Assembly: GCF_001636845.1 (NCBI RefSeq)
Contig: NZ_LITT01000023.1
Coordinates: forward strand, 367,088-431,087
Reading direction: 5' to 3'
From: Clostridium ljungdahlii
GTDB taxonomy: Bacteria > Bacillota > Clostridia > Clostridiales > Clostridiaceae
Length of the DNA stretch: 64,000 nucleotides
The translations under genes were made by a program, and so were the position numbers. Under the pieces are notes generated by a model. It saw only the letters and a program-made list of their open reading frames with translations. It was not told the DNA's origin and did no database searches. Below, in pieces: positions 26,032 to 35,176 of this stretch (positions within the stretch are counted from its first letter, which is position 1; every line of letters begins with the position of its first letter).

Positions 26032-26514
26032 AAGAAGAAAGATATAACTTCTTCTAGCAATCCTAACTCCAAAAGAGTATTAAGGAAATTGTTTTAAAGA
26101 AGTAAGAAGTTTAAAGAATCAGATATTAATACACTTATTTAGAACGAAAGTAAATATGATTAAATATTCACTGGAGTAAGTTATAAGGAATATCTGAAAA
26201 ATACTTGTGAATATTTAATTTGTAAGAATGTTCAACAAGAATGTATGAAATTTGGTAAGTTTAGATTAAAGTGTTATGTAATAAAAAAGTATAGTTTTAA
26301 AGGTAAGTATTTTGTTAGAAAGTTAATTGAAGTTTTTTAGAAGTGTGTTTGAAGAAAAATAATAAATTAAATTTTTATAGTGTATTAATACATTGTAATG
26401 GTAATTGAAAAAGGGTGATGAATATTCAGGTAAGATCAGAGTACTCAAAAGAGTTAGGATTTGCTTAACCACCAGTTAGTTATATGATAGCTAATTGGTG
26501 GTTTTAGTTTTATT
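26032..26514 (+). ncRNA. Candidate large structured non-coding RNA
   Basis: About 480 bases lie between a near-consensus promoter and a strong terminator. The 5' segment 26056-26079 pairs with the 3' segment 26442-26465: AGCAA with TTGCT, a one-base bulge, TCCTAACTC with GAGTTAGGA, a symmetric A-rich internal loop, then GAGTA with TACTC. This closing helix of about 19 bp is followed directly by the hairpin AACCACCAGTTAG / CTAATTGGTGGTT and a T run (26467-26514). The frames inside are full of stops. I cannot match it to a known RNA family (tmRNA, RNase P and 6S do not fit). Confidence 0.6.
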
Positions 26515-26680
26515 TAGAAAATTAGTATAAATAATCAGTTTGAAACTGCAAGCTAATTATAGGCACTTATCCTATTAATTTGAATTTAAGTTAAATTTAT
26601 AATATAATGAATTATTAGAATATGGGAATAATTATATTTTGTAGCATTTATCAAAATATAAGGGCGGTGATATATTGTCC

Positions 26681-27026
26681 ATGAAAAAAGATTTCTTACC
26701 TTACAATTATGACTTGAATTATTCTATCTACAATTTTGATGAATTTATGCATAAATATGTACAGGAAAAAGATAGCTTTTTAATATGTCTTCTTAATATA
26801 TCTAATTTAGGTTTATGCAATTATATATTGGAATACAAATAATGACTTAAATTTGGAGGTAGTGGCAGAAGGAATGGAAACAGTAGAACAGTTGAAATAC
26901 TTAGAGAAAGCTAATTGCAGCAATGTACAGGGATTCTTCTTTGGAAAGCCACTTAATCCAAATGAACTTATAAATTTTATGAAAACAGCAAAGTTTGAAA
27001 CAAGCAGAGTAATAACTTTACCTTAA
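26681..27026 (+). pseudogene. GGDEF/EAL cyclic-di-GMP protein, internally deleted
   Basis: A ribosome site (GGGCGGTG) precedes TTG 26675 or ATG 26681. The frame gives a start like DSFLICLLNISNLGL, as in GGDEF domains, and stops after about 54 residues. After a break the sequence resumes as LEVVAEGMETVEQLKYLEKA, then VQGFFFGKPLNPNEL, the end of an EAL phosphodiesterase domain. So both ends of a GGDEF-EAL protein remain and the catalytic centre is gone. It is dead as a c-di-GMP enzyme. Confidence 0.8.
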
Positions 27027-27066
27027 AAATGAAGTGGTTTAATTTTACCCTAAAAATGGAGTTTAT

Positions 27067-27816
27067 ATGTATATTTATTATGACATTATTATTTTTATTT
27101 TTGGAACTATAATAGGAAGTTTTTTAAATGTATGCATATATAGAATCCCAATGCAGGAATCTATTGTGTATCCACCTTCCCATTGTACAAATTGTGGTAA
27201 TAGGATTAAATGGTATGATTTAATTCCTATAGTGAGTTATGCTATTCTAAGGGGAAAATGTAGGAATTGTAGAGAAAAGATATCTAAAAAATATCCTATT
27301 GTGGAATCTATTACGGGTTTATTGTATCTTATGCTTTATATGAGGTTTGGAATTAGTATAGATACTGTGAAGTATGTTGTATTTATAAGTATTTTGATTG
27401 TCATAGGGGTAATAGATTTTAATACAACAGACATTTATTTTAAGATTACAATAATAGGTGTGATTTCAGCATTTGTATTTTTAGGAATATATTATTATAA
27501 TGGACTGCCTGTAAAGACATATATTTACGGAGGTATAGCAGGCGGTGGACTTTTAGTCCTTATTATTCTCATAACAAAAGGTGGCATGGGCTGGGGAGAT
27601 GCAGAAATTTGTCTTGTATGTGGCTTGTTTCTTGGACTTAAGTTTACTTTTGTAATGCTGTTTTTATCTTTTATTATAGGGGCAATTGTAGGATTAATAC
27701 TTATTCTGTCGGGAAAGAAATCAAGAAAAGATTACATACCTTTTGGACCATTTATTGTACTGGCATCTATTATTACAGTATTTTGTGGGCAAAATATTGT
27801 AAATTGGTATTTATAA
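27067..27816 (+). CDS. Type IV prepilin leader peptidase
   Basis: The 249-residue membrane protein cleaves and N-methylates prepilins or pseudopilins. It has IIGSFLNVCIYRIP and a cytoplasmic zinc loop with two Cys pairs (CTNCGNRI and CRNCREKI), then the aspartic protease pair, Asp in VIGVIDFNTTD and GGMGWGDAEICL. Seven or eight TM helices follow the family plan. ATG 27067 is preceded by AATGGAG. Just upstream is an imperfect 27-bp tandem repeat (27018-27063) that includes the start region. No pilin genes are in the window. Confidence 0.92.
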   Translation: MYIYYDIIIFIFGTIIGSFLNVCIYRIPMQESIVYPPSHCTNCGNRIKWYDLIPIVSYAILRGKCRNCREKISKKYPIVESITGLLYLMLYMRFGISIDTVKYVVFISILIVIGVIDFNTTDIYFKITIIGVISAFVFLGIYYYNGLPVKTYIYGGIAGGGLLVLIILITKGGMGWGDAEICLVCGLFLGLKFTFVMLFLSFIIGAIVGLILILSGKKSRKDYIPFGPFIVLASIITVFCGQNIVNWYL

Positions 27817-27867
27817 CAAGTATACGTCTTATACAATAGATTCCACAAAGGTAGAAGACTTATATAC

Positions 27868-27932
27868 AAAATATTTAAAAGAGCTTCATTATTGTAAAAA
27901 TATGCCTGCATATAAGTTGATTTTTAAGTTAG
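27868..27932 (+). repeat. Half palindrome, subfamily B
   Basis: Sequence such as CAAAATATTTAAA and GCTTCATTATTGTAAAAATA matches the right arm of the palindromes at 47771 and 50619. The left arm is missing. It lies against a subfamily A copy. Confidence 0.6.
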
Positions 27933-27951
27933 AAAGCTCTAATTGAAATTT

Positions 27952-28166
27952 TAACTTATACATAAAATATACTAACAAAATGGAAATCACACTTAAAAAC
28001 TTTTTCTATAAGTCTTAGTGAGGTATTTTAGAAAATCTTAGAAGCTTATATATGTCTGAGGTACGAGTTTATATAAGCTTCTTTAGATTTTCAAAATACC
28101 GAGTTTTAAACTTATAAAAAGTTTTTAGTGTGATGAAATTTGTTAGTATATGATTGGTATAAGTTA
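27952..28166. repeat. Long palindrome, subfamily A, copy 2
   Basis: Same plan as copy 1 at 5057: AACTTATA at the left and TATAAGTT at the right end, ATACTAACAAAA / AATTTGTTAGTAT, AAAACTTTTTCTATAAG with its complement, AGAAGCTTATATA / TATATAAGCTTCT around the central TGAGGTACGAG. The two copies are about 85-90% alike. It lies between the peptidase and mgtC-like genes. Confidence 0.85.
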
Positions 28167-28267
28167 ACTTTCTATTTAGAAGCTCTATAAAAGTTTTATA
28201 AAGATATGTATTTTATTTGCCATATATATTATAATTAGATCTATAATGTTAAAATCGGAGGGATACT

Positions 28268-28930
28268 ATGGGAGAATGGGAAATGATACTCAGGCTAGTA
28301 CTCTCGGGAGTACTTGGGGCTTTAATAGGATTTGAAAGAAGAAGCCACTCTAAGCAAGCAGGACTTAGAACTCATTTTGTCGTAGCAGTTGGAAGTGCCC
28401 TTATTATGCTTGTGTCTAAATATGGATTTTGGGATTTAGTTGGTATGAATTCGGTGTCATTAGATCCAAGTAGGGTAGCTGCTCAGGTTGTAAGCGGTGT
28501 TGGTTTCTTGGGAGCAGGAACTATTATTGTGGAGCACCAGTTTGTAAGAGGACTAACTACTGCAGCTGGACTGTGGGCTACAGCAGGTATTGGTATAGCA
28601 ATCGGAGCAGGTATGTATATACCTGGCGTGGGAGCTACAGTGCTTATAGTTATAGGACTTGAAATATTCAACAAATTTCAAAAAAACGAGGTATATTCTA
28701 TAGGAAAAGCAAATTTATCAGAAGAAGGTATTAATTCTACACTCGATATATTAAAAAATTCAAAAATGAAAATATCTAATATTCAGGTTAATAGGCATCA
28801 TAATAAAACCAATAAGGATTTAGAAGTAAGGATTACCTTTAAAATTTATAGCAGAAATCAAAATGAAATGAAGGATATGATGGTAAGTCTTCTGAGGATT
28901 CCTTACGTAAGAGACGTAAACATAGAATAA
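28268..28930 (+). CDS. MgtC/SapB family membrane protein
   Basis: The 220-residue protein has four to five N-terminal TM helices with GVLGALIGFERRSHSKQAGL, RTHFVVAVGSALIML and VSGVGFLGAGTII, the MgtC/SapB signatures, and a soluble C-terminal domain of about 80 residues. MgtC proteins are linked to growth at low magnesium and in some species inhibit the F-type ATP synthase; they are not magnesium pumps themselves. ATG 28268 follows CGGAGGG. It stands alone and no magnesium riboswitch is visible in the short leader after the palindrome. Confidence 0.9.
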   Translation: MGEWEMILRLVLSGVLGALIGFERRSHSKQAGLRTHFVVAVGSALIMLVSKYGFWDLVGMNSVSLDPSRVAAQVVSGVGFLGAGTIIVEHQFVRGLTTAAGLWATAGIGIAIGAGMYIPGVGATVLIVIGLEIFNKFQKNEVYSIGKANLSEEGINSTLDILKNSKMKISNIQVNRHHNKTNKDLEVRITFKIYSRNQNEMKDMMVSLLRIPYVRDVNIE

Positions 28931-29002
28931 AATTTTTTTAGGGACAAGAAGAGATATAATTTGTTTTTTTAATTAACAAACTATAATACTGGAGGAAAAC
29001 AT

Positions 29003-30394
29003 ATGAAAAAAATATTTAAATTAGCTTTAGGGCAAGCAATAATTTTAGGACTTGCTTTTCCTGGAACTGTATCTGCTGCTGCTAGCTATAATGTGAGCAG
29101 AATTTACGGATCAAGTAGATACCAAACCTCAATAAATATTTGTAACAACTTTAGCAGTGGGAAAGTACAAAATGTTATTGTAACCAGTGGAAACAATTTT
29201 CCCGACGCCTTAGCTGGTAGTGTGCTTTCAAAACAATTAAATGCCCCTATTCTTTTGGTAGACAAGTCTTTAAGTGAAAGTCAGGACTCTATTAATTATA
29301 TAAAGGATCATTTGGATTCAAGTGGAACTGTATACGTTCTAGGTGGATATGCTTCTGTAAGTGATGAATATATAAATTACATTAAATCTTTAGGATTTAA
29401 TAATATTAAAAGGCTTGGTGGAAAAAATAGATTTGACACTAATAAAGTAATAGTAGAAAATATGAATGTAAGTAAGGGAACGCCTCTAGTTGTAGTTAAT
29501 GGCAGCAATTTTCCTGATGCACTGAGTATATCAAGTATAGCAGGTATGAAAGGTTATCCAATAATTTTAAGTAATACAGATACACTGCCGGATGAAGTAA
29601 AAGAAAAGATAAGTGGGATAAGTCCTTCTTCTGTTTATATAATAGGAGGACAAGGTGCATTAAGTGATAATATTATTTCTGAGATAAAGAAATTGGATAC
29701 AACTATAGAGGATGGAAATATTATAAGAATATGGGGAAAGAATAGATATGAAACTTCATTAAACATATGTAAATATTTTAATTTGGACACCAGTACTGTA
29801 GTTATTGCAAATGGAGAAAATTTCCCGGATGCTTTGTCTGGAAGTGCTTTAGCAGCAAAACTTCAGGCACCTATTTTACTTACTGATGGAAAGAATATAT
29901 CAACTCAAAAAGAGTATATAGATACCACAAAGTATACAGATGAAATTATACTTGGGGGAAGTGGTGCTGTAAGCGAAGATGCGGAAAATGAATTAAAAGG
30001 AATAGAAAAGAAGCTGTTTGAAGTAACCAATGAATATGTAGGCGAAGATGGAAAGTATTATATAGAAGGTAATTATTTAAAATACGTTACAGATATAAAT
30101 GAAGCTTTAGATTATGTAAAGAGAACAGGAGATAGCAGTGTAGTTGAAGAAGATAATGGACAGTGGTTTATATTAGATGACGGCTTTGACATGACCATAA
30201 GTGATAAGGTAAAATTAGAGGTAGATAGTGATGTGAGTATAAAACTAATTCATTTTGATAGTGATGGCAATATATCCTATAACCAACCTAATTTCACTGA
30301 TATGGTCAATGGTCAATATGAAGATAAGCCTGTATTTAATTTATTCATTAAAGATGGTAAAGTAATGAAAATGGATCAGCAGTTTAGACCATAA
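29003..30394 (+). CDS. Secreted cell-wall protein with three CWB2 repeats
   Basis: The 463-residue protein has a signal peptide (about residues 1-26, ending VSAAA). Three CWB2 repeats follow, starting near VSRIYGSSRYQTSINIC, IKRLGGKNRFDTNKVIV and IIRIWGKNRYETSLNIC, each with N-F-P-D-A-L. CWB2 repeats anchor proteins to clostridial cell-wall polymers. The last 120 residues (EVTNEYVGEDGKYYIEGNYL...) form a separate acidic domain that I do not recognise. ATG 29003 follows GGAGG. It may bind the polysaccharide made by the operon to the left, but this is a guess. Confidence 0.92.
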   Translation: MKKIFKLALGQAIILGLAFPGTVSAAASYNVSRIYGSSRYQTSINICNNFSSGKVQNVIVTSGNNFPDALAGSVLSKQLNAPILLVDKSLSESQDSINYIKDHLDSSGTVYVLGGYASVSDEYINYIKSLGFNNIKRLGGKNRFDTNKVIVENMNVSKGTPLVVVNGSNFPDALSISSIAGMKGYPIILSNTDTLPDEVKEKISGISPSSVYIIGGQGALSDNIISEIKKLDTTIEDGNIIRIWGKNRYETSLNICKYFNLDTSTVVIANGENFPDALSGSALAAKLQAPILLTDGKNISTQKEYIDTTKYTDEIILGGSGAVSEDAENELKGIEKKLFEVTNEYVGEDGKYYIEGNYLKYVTDINEALDYVKRTGDSSVVEEDNGQWFILDDGFDMTISDKVKLEVDSDVSIKLIHFDSDGNISYNQPNFTDMVNGQYEDKPVFNLFIKDGKVMKMDQQFRP

Positions 30395-30406
30395 ACAGAG
30401 TTCTTG

Positions 30407-30522
30407 GCATCAGATGGAGTTTTGACTCCACCTGATACTTAGAAATCGTTATCCAGGGACGTAGCTGCTCTTTACTCCAACTTGGAAAAGTTGGAGTATT
30501 AGAGCAGGTAGTCATCGGATAA
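30407..30522 (+). repeat. GGGRCGTAGC structured element, copy 1
   Basis: A leading hairpin (ATCAGATGGAGT / ACTCCACCTGAT) is followed by TTATCC, AGGGACGTAG, a double stem (CTGCTCT with AGAGCAG, enclosing TACTCCAACTT with AAGTTGGAGTA), GTAGTCATC and GGATAA closing on TTATCC. It begins 12 bases after the CWB2 stop codon. Confidence 0.8.
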
Positions 30523-30562
30523 AAGAAGAATAAGGCTATGTGCAATTATTAATTTGCAAATA

Positions 30563-30609
30563 GAACCTTCTTAATGTATGAAATTGGTTTTATATGTTAG
30601 GAAGGTTCT
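30563..30609. repeat. Hairpin between two structured elements
   Basis: AGAACCTTC and GAAGGTTCT form a perfect 9-bp stem. The downstream side is not T-rich, so termination is uncertain. Confidence 0.5.
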
Positions 30610-30628
30610 TTATATCAAGTGATTCTTA

Positions 30629-30815
30629 GGTTCAGATGGAGTTTGCTTATAAGGATGACTTTCTCCAGCTGAACCTTATTAACAGTATTCTTAGTGTCTT
30701 TAGCACTTAGAATACGTTATCCTTTAGGGGAAGAACTTATCCAGGCGCGTAGCAGTGCTTATCCCCCCACTTTGCCAGAATATAGGGGGTGCTAGCAATG
30801 GTAGCGATCGGATAA
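30629..30815 (+). repeat. GGGRCGTAGC structured element, copy 2
   Basis: Same plan as copy 1 with a longer leading hairpin (GGTTCAG / CTGAACC), a second small hairpin, then TTATCC (30737), AGGCGCGTAGCAGTGCTTAT, a stem closed by CCCCCC / GGGGG, GGTAGCGATC and GGATAA. It lies just upstream of the MBL-fold gene. Copies 1 and 2 are in tandem, about 100 bases apart. Confidence 0.75.
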
Positions 30816-30898
30816 AATTTTGAGTGAAAAATATCATAAAGAAGGGAAGCGAACATTTAGCAGTCTCATGTTAAATAATTTTGCTGCTAAAATAGCAT

Positions 30899-31825
30899 AT
30901 GGAAATAAAAAATATAAAGGGAAATACATTTTGTATTGATACTAAAATGGCATGCATACCTTTTTATAAGATCAATTATAGAGAAATAATTATGATGGAT
31001 TCTGGATGGCCAAAAGGAGGAGAAAGAGAAGGTATAGCTGAAGTTTTAAAAACGAATAATTTAAAAGTAGCTGCTATAATATGTACTCATGCTCATATGG
31101 ATCATATAGGCAATGCTGAATATTTGAAAGAAAAGTATAATTGTATTATTGCTATGCCGGAATGTGAAGCTGTTACTTGCAGTTCAATTATTAACTTGAA
31201 GTTTTATCATAATAATTATAATAGGGTTGAAATTGCAGAAAATTTTGGACAGATGGTTTGTAAAACAGATATTATGATTACACCTGATCAAGAAAATATA
31301 TATGTTTGTGGTGTCAAATTTAGAATTATTCATACACCAGGACATAGTGCTGCCCATATATGTGTCATTACTCCTGATGATGTGGCATATTTAGGAGATG
31401 CCCTTGTTGGATATGAATTAATGGAGCAAGCTAAAATGCCTTATTCCTATTCTCTGACGGATGATTTGAAAAGCAAAGAGAAACTTTATGACTTAAAATG
31501 TAGTAAATATGTTGTGGCACATAAAGACATATATGATGATATTACAAAGCTCATAAAGGATAATATAAAATTTTATAAAGATACGGCAAATAGCATATAT
31601 GACGTAATAGATAGAAATAGAAGCATGACAATGGAAGAAATTTTTAGATCAGTAACTAAAGATTTTAATATTAGCCTGGATAACAGAGTAAAATATGGAT
31701 TAACAGAAACAATTTTAGCATCCTATGTGAGATATCTTAATGAAAAAGGTATGCTGGATTTAAATATGGAGGATGGACTTTATAAATATTTGAAAAAGGC
31801 ACCTATCTGTACTAATGTTTATTAA
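30899..31825 (+). CDS. MBL-fold metallohydrolase
   Basis: The 308-residue protein has the full metallo-beta-lactamase metal site: THAHMDHIG (H-x-H-x-D-H, about residues 67-72), HTPGHSAAH, LGDALVG and VVAHKD. Such enzymes hydrolyse thioesters, lactones or phosphodiesters; the C-terminal 90 residues look like a winged helix as seen in glyoxalase II-like and hydrolase members of the family. The substrate is unknown. ATG 30899 has only a weak ribosome site; the leader contains a structured element. Confidence 0.85.
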   Translation: MEIKNIKGNTFCIDTKMACIPFYKINYREIIMMDSGWPKGGEREGIAEVLKTNNLKVAAIICTHAHMDHIGNAEYLKEKYNCIIAMPECEAVTCSSIINLKFYHNNYNRVEIAENFGQMVCKTDIMITPDQENIYVCGVKFRIIHTPGHSAAHICVITPDDVAYLGDALVGYELMEQAKMPYSYSLTDDLKSKEKLYDLKCSKYVVAHKDIYDDITKLIKDNIKFYKDTANSIYDVIDRNRSMTMEEIFRSVTKDFNISLDNRVKYGLTETILASYVRYLNEKGMLDLNMEDGLYKYLKKAPICTNVY

Positions 31826-31918
31826 TTATGTATAGGAAGCAATAATTATCTTGTCTTTAATAAAAATTAGTAATAATATAAAATTTGTGGATAATATGTT
31901 CTAAGGAGGAGATATTTA

Positions 31919-33073
31919 TTGTTTATATCATCAAAAGTAGCTCTTCAGTTTTTAAAACACAGTAAATTGCAGACCTTTGTCATAATACTGGGAATTGCAG
32001 TAGGAGTTTCTGTGCAAATATTTATAGGGCTTTTAAGCAGTGGACTTGAAGATACTATTCTAAATAAAATTGCAGGAAATTCAGCTCAAGTTACGGTTTA
32101 TTCTAATAACGGAAGCATAGAAAATTGGAGTGATATAAAAAATAAGATTGTAAAAGAAGATAAAAATGTGAAGGCTGCGGCACCTGTAGTTGATTCCCAG
32201 GTTTTTATTAAATTAAAAGATACTAACCAACCTGTTCAGATTAGAGGATTTATGCCTGAAGATGTTAATTCACTTTATAATATAAAAGGCAGTATATATG
32301 AAGGAAAAATGTATGAAAATAGTGGACAAGTTATTATAGGAAAAGACTTGAAGAAGAAGCTTGACTTAAAGCTTGGAGATAATATAGATTTATTTACCAT
32401 GGGTGGAAAAAAGTTGACTTTGAACATAGTTGGTTTCTTTGATCTTGGAGCTGCTAAAATAAATGGAGCCTGGATTATTACAGATTTAAGTGATGTTCAA
32501 AATTTAATTGATTTTGGAAATAAGGCTACTTCTATAGAAATTGCAGTTAAGGATATATATAATGCAGACTTGGAAGGAAAGAAAATAATTAAAATACTTT
32601 CTGATAACAGCGTTAATGTGCAGAATTGGAAAGATCAGAATAAATTTTTAGCCAGCGGGATGGTTGGAGAAAAAATTTGTACAATAATAATTCAATTCTT
32701 TGTACTTCTTGCAGCAGTTCTCAGTATTATAAGTATACTGGGTATAAGTGTAGTTCAAAAATATAAACAGATAGGCATATTAAAGGCCATGGGTATAAAA
32801 GATGGGAGTGCAGCTTTTATATTTTTCGTACAAGCTTTTATACTTGGAGTATTAGGAACAGCTTTGGGACTACTTTTTACATGGTTGTATATAAAAGGGT
32901 TTAACAGGTACATAGTTAATTCTGAAGGATTGCCTCTAGTTAATATAGTTGTTAACCATAAATTTATTTTGGCATCATCTATTATTGATATAGCTGCGTC
33001 AACTTTTGCGGCACTCTTTCCGGCATTTAAGTCATTTAGACTTAATCCTGTGGAGGTAATAAAAAATGGATAA
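31919..33073 (+). CDS. ABC transporter permease, MacB/LolC (FtsX) type
   Basis: The 384-residue protein has one N-terminal TM helix (FVIILGIAVGVSVQIFIGLL), an extracytoplasmic domain of about 220 residues and three C-terminal TM helices, the MacB/FtsX layout. GIKDGSAAFIFFVQAF is the coupling-helix region. TTG 31919 follows AAGGAGGAG. It overlaps the ATPase gene by eight bases. These pairs work as mechanotransmitters or exporters of peptides or lipids; the cargo is not known. Confidence 0.9.
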   Translation: MFISSKVALQFLKHSKLQTFVIILGIAVGVSVQIFIGLLSSGLEDTILNKIAGNSAQVTVYSNNGSIENWSDIKNKIVKEDKNVKAAAPVVDSQVFIKLKDTNQPVQIRGFMPEDVNSLYNIKGSIYEGKMYENSGQVIIGKDLKKKLDLKLGDNIDLFTMGGKKLTLNIVGFFDLGAAKINGAWIITDLSDVQNLIDFGNKATSIEIAVKDIYNADLEGKKIIKILSDNSVNVQNWKDQNKFLASGMVGEKICTIIIQFFVLLAAVLSIISILGISVVQKYKQIGILKAMGIKDGSAAFIFFVQAFILGVLGTALGLLFTWLYIKGFNRYIVNSEGLPLVNIVVNHKFILASSIIDIAASTFAALFPAFKSFRLNPVEVIKNG

Positions 33074-33740
33074 CATCATTCAACTTGAAAATGTAAATAA
33101 GATATATGGAAGAAGAGTTAAAAATAAGGTTTTGTCAGAAGTAAATATATCTGTAGAAAAGGGATCTTTTAATTCCATTATAGGGGCATCGGGAAGTGGG
33201 AAGACCACTCTTTTAAATATAATGGGTATGCTGGATAAGCCAACAACAGGAGAAGTGTACATACAGGGTAAAAGTATAAAAAGTATAGGGAGAAATTCAA
33301 GAGCTGCAGTGAGAAATAAAAGTATAGGTTTTGTTTTTCAATTTCATTATCTTCTCCCCGAGTTTAATGCAATACAAAATGTACTTATGCCTTACAGAAT
33401 AAAGCATTTTTTTTGTGGTAGAAATGCTAAGAGAAAGGCACAAGAACTTCTTGAACTAGTTGGACTTTCTGGATGCGAGAAAAAGAAGGTATATGATTTA
33501 TCCGGGGGACAGCAGCAAAGAATTGCTATAGCTAGGGCACTTATGAATGATCCCAGCATAGTTCTTGCAGATGAGCCTACTGGAAATCTTGATTCTACAA
33601 ATGCAGAGAGTATATATAAACTTTTTCGACAAATAAATGATAAGTTTGGTACTACCTTTATTATTGTAACTCACGATGTAAATATAGCTAATAAAACTGA
33701 TAGGATAATACAGATAAAAGATGGACAAGTGCAGGACTAA
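33066..33740 (+). CDS. ABC transporter ATP-binding protein, LolD/MacB type
   Basis: The 224-residue ATPase has Walker A GASGSGKTT, Q-loop FVFQFHYLLPEF, signature LSGGQQQRIAIARAL, Walker B VLADEPTGNLD and a switch His in IIVTHDVN. This matches the LolD/MacB branch and it pairs with the permease just upstream. The stop lies inside a terminator hairpin, so the pair is a closed two-gene operon and not part of the GTPase system that follows. Confidence 0.95.
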   Translation: MDNIIQLENVNKIYGRRVKNKVLSEVNISVEKGSFNSIIGASGSGKTTLLNIMGMLDKPTTGEVYIQGKSIKSIGRNSRAAVRNKSIGFVFQFHYLLPEFNAIQNVLMPYRIKHFFCGRNAKRKAQELLELVGLSGCEKKKVYDLSGGQQQRIAIARALMNDPSIVLADEPTGNLDSTNAESIYKLFRQINDKFGTTFIIVTHDVNIANKTDRIIQIKDGQVQD

Positions 33741-33756
33741 CCTTCACTTGTTTTTT
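33725..33756 (+). terminator. Rho-independent terminator
   Basis: ACAAGTG and CACTTGT, with inner AGG/CCT, enclose the ATPase stop codon and are followed by TTTTTTAT. Confidence 0.8.
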
Positions 33757-33776
33757 ATATTTACAAAATTTTAATT

Positions 33777-33804
33777 TTGAACTCCTAATACAATGGTATA
33801 TACT
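33777..33804 (+). promoter_or_regulatory. Promoter of the GTPase/tubulin-like system
   Basis: TTGAAC (33777) and TATACT (33799) are 16 bases apart and lie just after the ABC terminator. The predicted transcript starts near 33811, so translation must begin at an ATG after 33793, which supports ATG 33829. Confidence 0.65.
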
Positions 33805-33828
33805 AATATTGAAGGGAGTATGAGTAAA

Positions 33829-34872
33829 ATGGACGAAAAAAAAGAGAGAGAAATGGAAGAATTAGCTGAGGAAATTGACATAATATTTTCAGTTAAAGAT
33901 AATATTTCTCAGGGTGAAATAAATAACTTCCTAAATAAATTTACTGAGTTATCGGAAGATGATATACGAAAAAAGATATCAGAAATTACTGGAGATAATT
34001 CCTATATAGAAAATTCGTCTTCAGGTCAAAAAGATGAGAGCTCCACAGAGAATATAGATTCTGAAAGCCGCAGTGAAGTAAAGGCTGAAGATTTTCCAGA
34101 AGAACTGGATGAAGATAAAATTGAAAATGTAAATGATGATTTACAATTACATATAGATGAGTTACCTGAGAAATCAGAGAATAATAAAGTTAAATCCATT
34201 TTTGATGATGGAAACATTCCAGATGTACCCTTTGTAAAAGCAGAAATAAAATATGGACAACTGTCTCTGGAATGGGGATGGCCAGAAGGTATAGACAAAG
34301 TACTTTTATGCTGCAGGATGGATAGATTTCCCGAGTCACCTTCAGATTCCAGTGCTTCTCATGTAATCAGAGAGAGAGAGGAAGATTTTGAAACAGGAGA
34401 TTACACCATAAGTAAAATAGAAGAAGGAAATTATTATTTCTGTATTTATGCTGTGGTGGAATATGAAAATAAGACATTATATTCTGAAGGTCAGAGAAGG
34501 CTTGTAGTAAATAAAGTACCTCAGGAAATATTTTATGAAATAGACTTAAAAAGAAGTCTCTTGGGTAAATTAAAATCTGCTAAGATAAGCTTGTCTGCTC
34601 CATCTCCTAAATCTTTTCCAAAGGCTGAAATAGAATTGCCACAGCTTGTTTTAGTCAGTAAGATAGGGAATATGCCTATTCAAAAATCTGACGGAGAAAC
34701 TTTGTTTAATGTAGATTATGAAACTTTAAAAAATGATGAAATCATAGACTTTGATTTGCCTACTGAAAATATAAGAAAAAATATGTATGTGAAATTATTC
34801 TTTGTAGATGACTCTAACAGTAAACTCTATAGGATAGTTTCGCCAGCTAAGGAAAAGCTATACTTTAAGTAG
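33829..34872 (+). CDS. Acidic protein with two C-terminal beta-sandwich domains (system component)
   Basis: ATG 33829 is best spaced from AAGGGAG; 347 residues. Residues 1-130 are very acidic and helical (EREMEELAEEIDIIFSVKDN). The rest forms two likely beta-sandwich, Fn3-like domains: KYGQLSLEWGWPEGIDKVL opens the first, FYEIDLKRSLLGKLKSAKIS opens the second. Residues of both domains have counterparts in the 215-residue protein at 49969 (LYIRWKWPKDTDIVYV, YYDIKEVKSLKGLF). No enzyme motif is seen. It heads the system and may be an adaptor; the next system gene has been pushed 1.8 kb away by an IS element. Confidence 0.7.
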   Translation: MDEKKEREMEELAEEIDIIFSVKDNISQGEINNFLNKFTELSEDDIRKKISEITGDNSYIENSSSGQKDESSTENIDSESRSEVKAEDFPEELDEDKIENVNDDLQLHIDELPEKSENNKVKSIFDDGNIPDVPFVKAEIKYGQLSLEWGWPEGIDKVLLCCRMDRFPESPSDSSASHVIREREEDFETGDYTISKIEEGNYYFCIYAVVEYENKTLYSEGQRRLVVNKVPQEIFYEIDLKRSLLGKLKSAKISLSAPSPKSFPKAEIELPQLVLVSKIGNMPIQKSDGETLFNVDYETLKNDEIIDFDLPTENIRKNMYVKLFFVDDSNSKLYRIVSPAKEKLYFK

Positions 34873-34887
34873 AAATTATATTTTAGT

Positions 34888-35073
34888 TAAGAATTAATAA
34901 TTAAGAATTAATAGTTATGGATAATTTTCTTCCGTTAACACTACAGAAAATCTAGATCATAACATAACGCAATTGAAGCTTTGCTTCAATAAGCTCTAAT
35001 TTAAGATTTTTCGTAACATAGTGGAGAAAAATTATCATTCACTCTTCACTATTAATTATTAATTTTTAATTAC
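34888..35073. repeat. Family C palindrome with TTAATTATT word arms
   Basis: Read on the minus strand, this copy aligns over 180 bases with 48051-48232: GAGTGAATGATAATTTTTCT, CGTTACGAAAAAT-like, a central GAAGCTTTGCTTC hairpin, GATTTTCTG.AGTGTTAACG and GAAGAAAA. The arms consist of repeated TTAATTATTAATTC-type words. Confidence 0.75.
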
Positions 35074-35176
35074 GTAAGGGGAGGAATGTAACAGTTAATA
35101 AAACTTTATATAAGTTTATATAATATTCTTGGATTTATACAATGTTTGTACTATAGTAAATTCAAGAGGTGATTAT

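Noticed and set aside
30737..30815. GGTAGCGATCGG considered as part of a cyclic-di-GMP riboswitch
   Set aside because: The rest of the aptamer is missing and the same words belong to the dispersed GGGRCGTAGC element.
31919..33740. ABC transporter pair considered as part of the GTPase/tubulin-like system
   Set aside because: A terminator at 33725-33756 and a new promoter at 33777 separate the two units.
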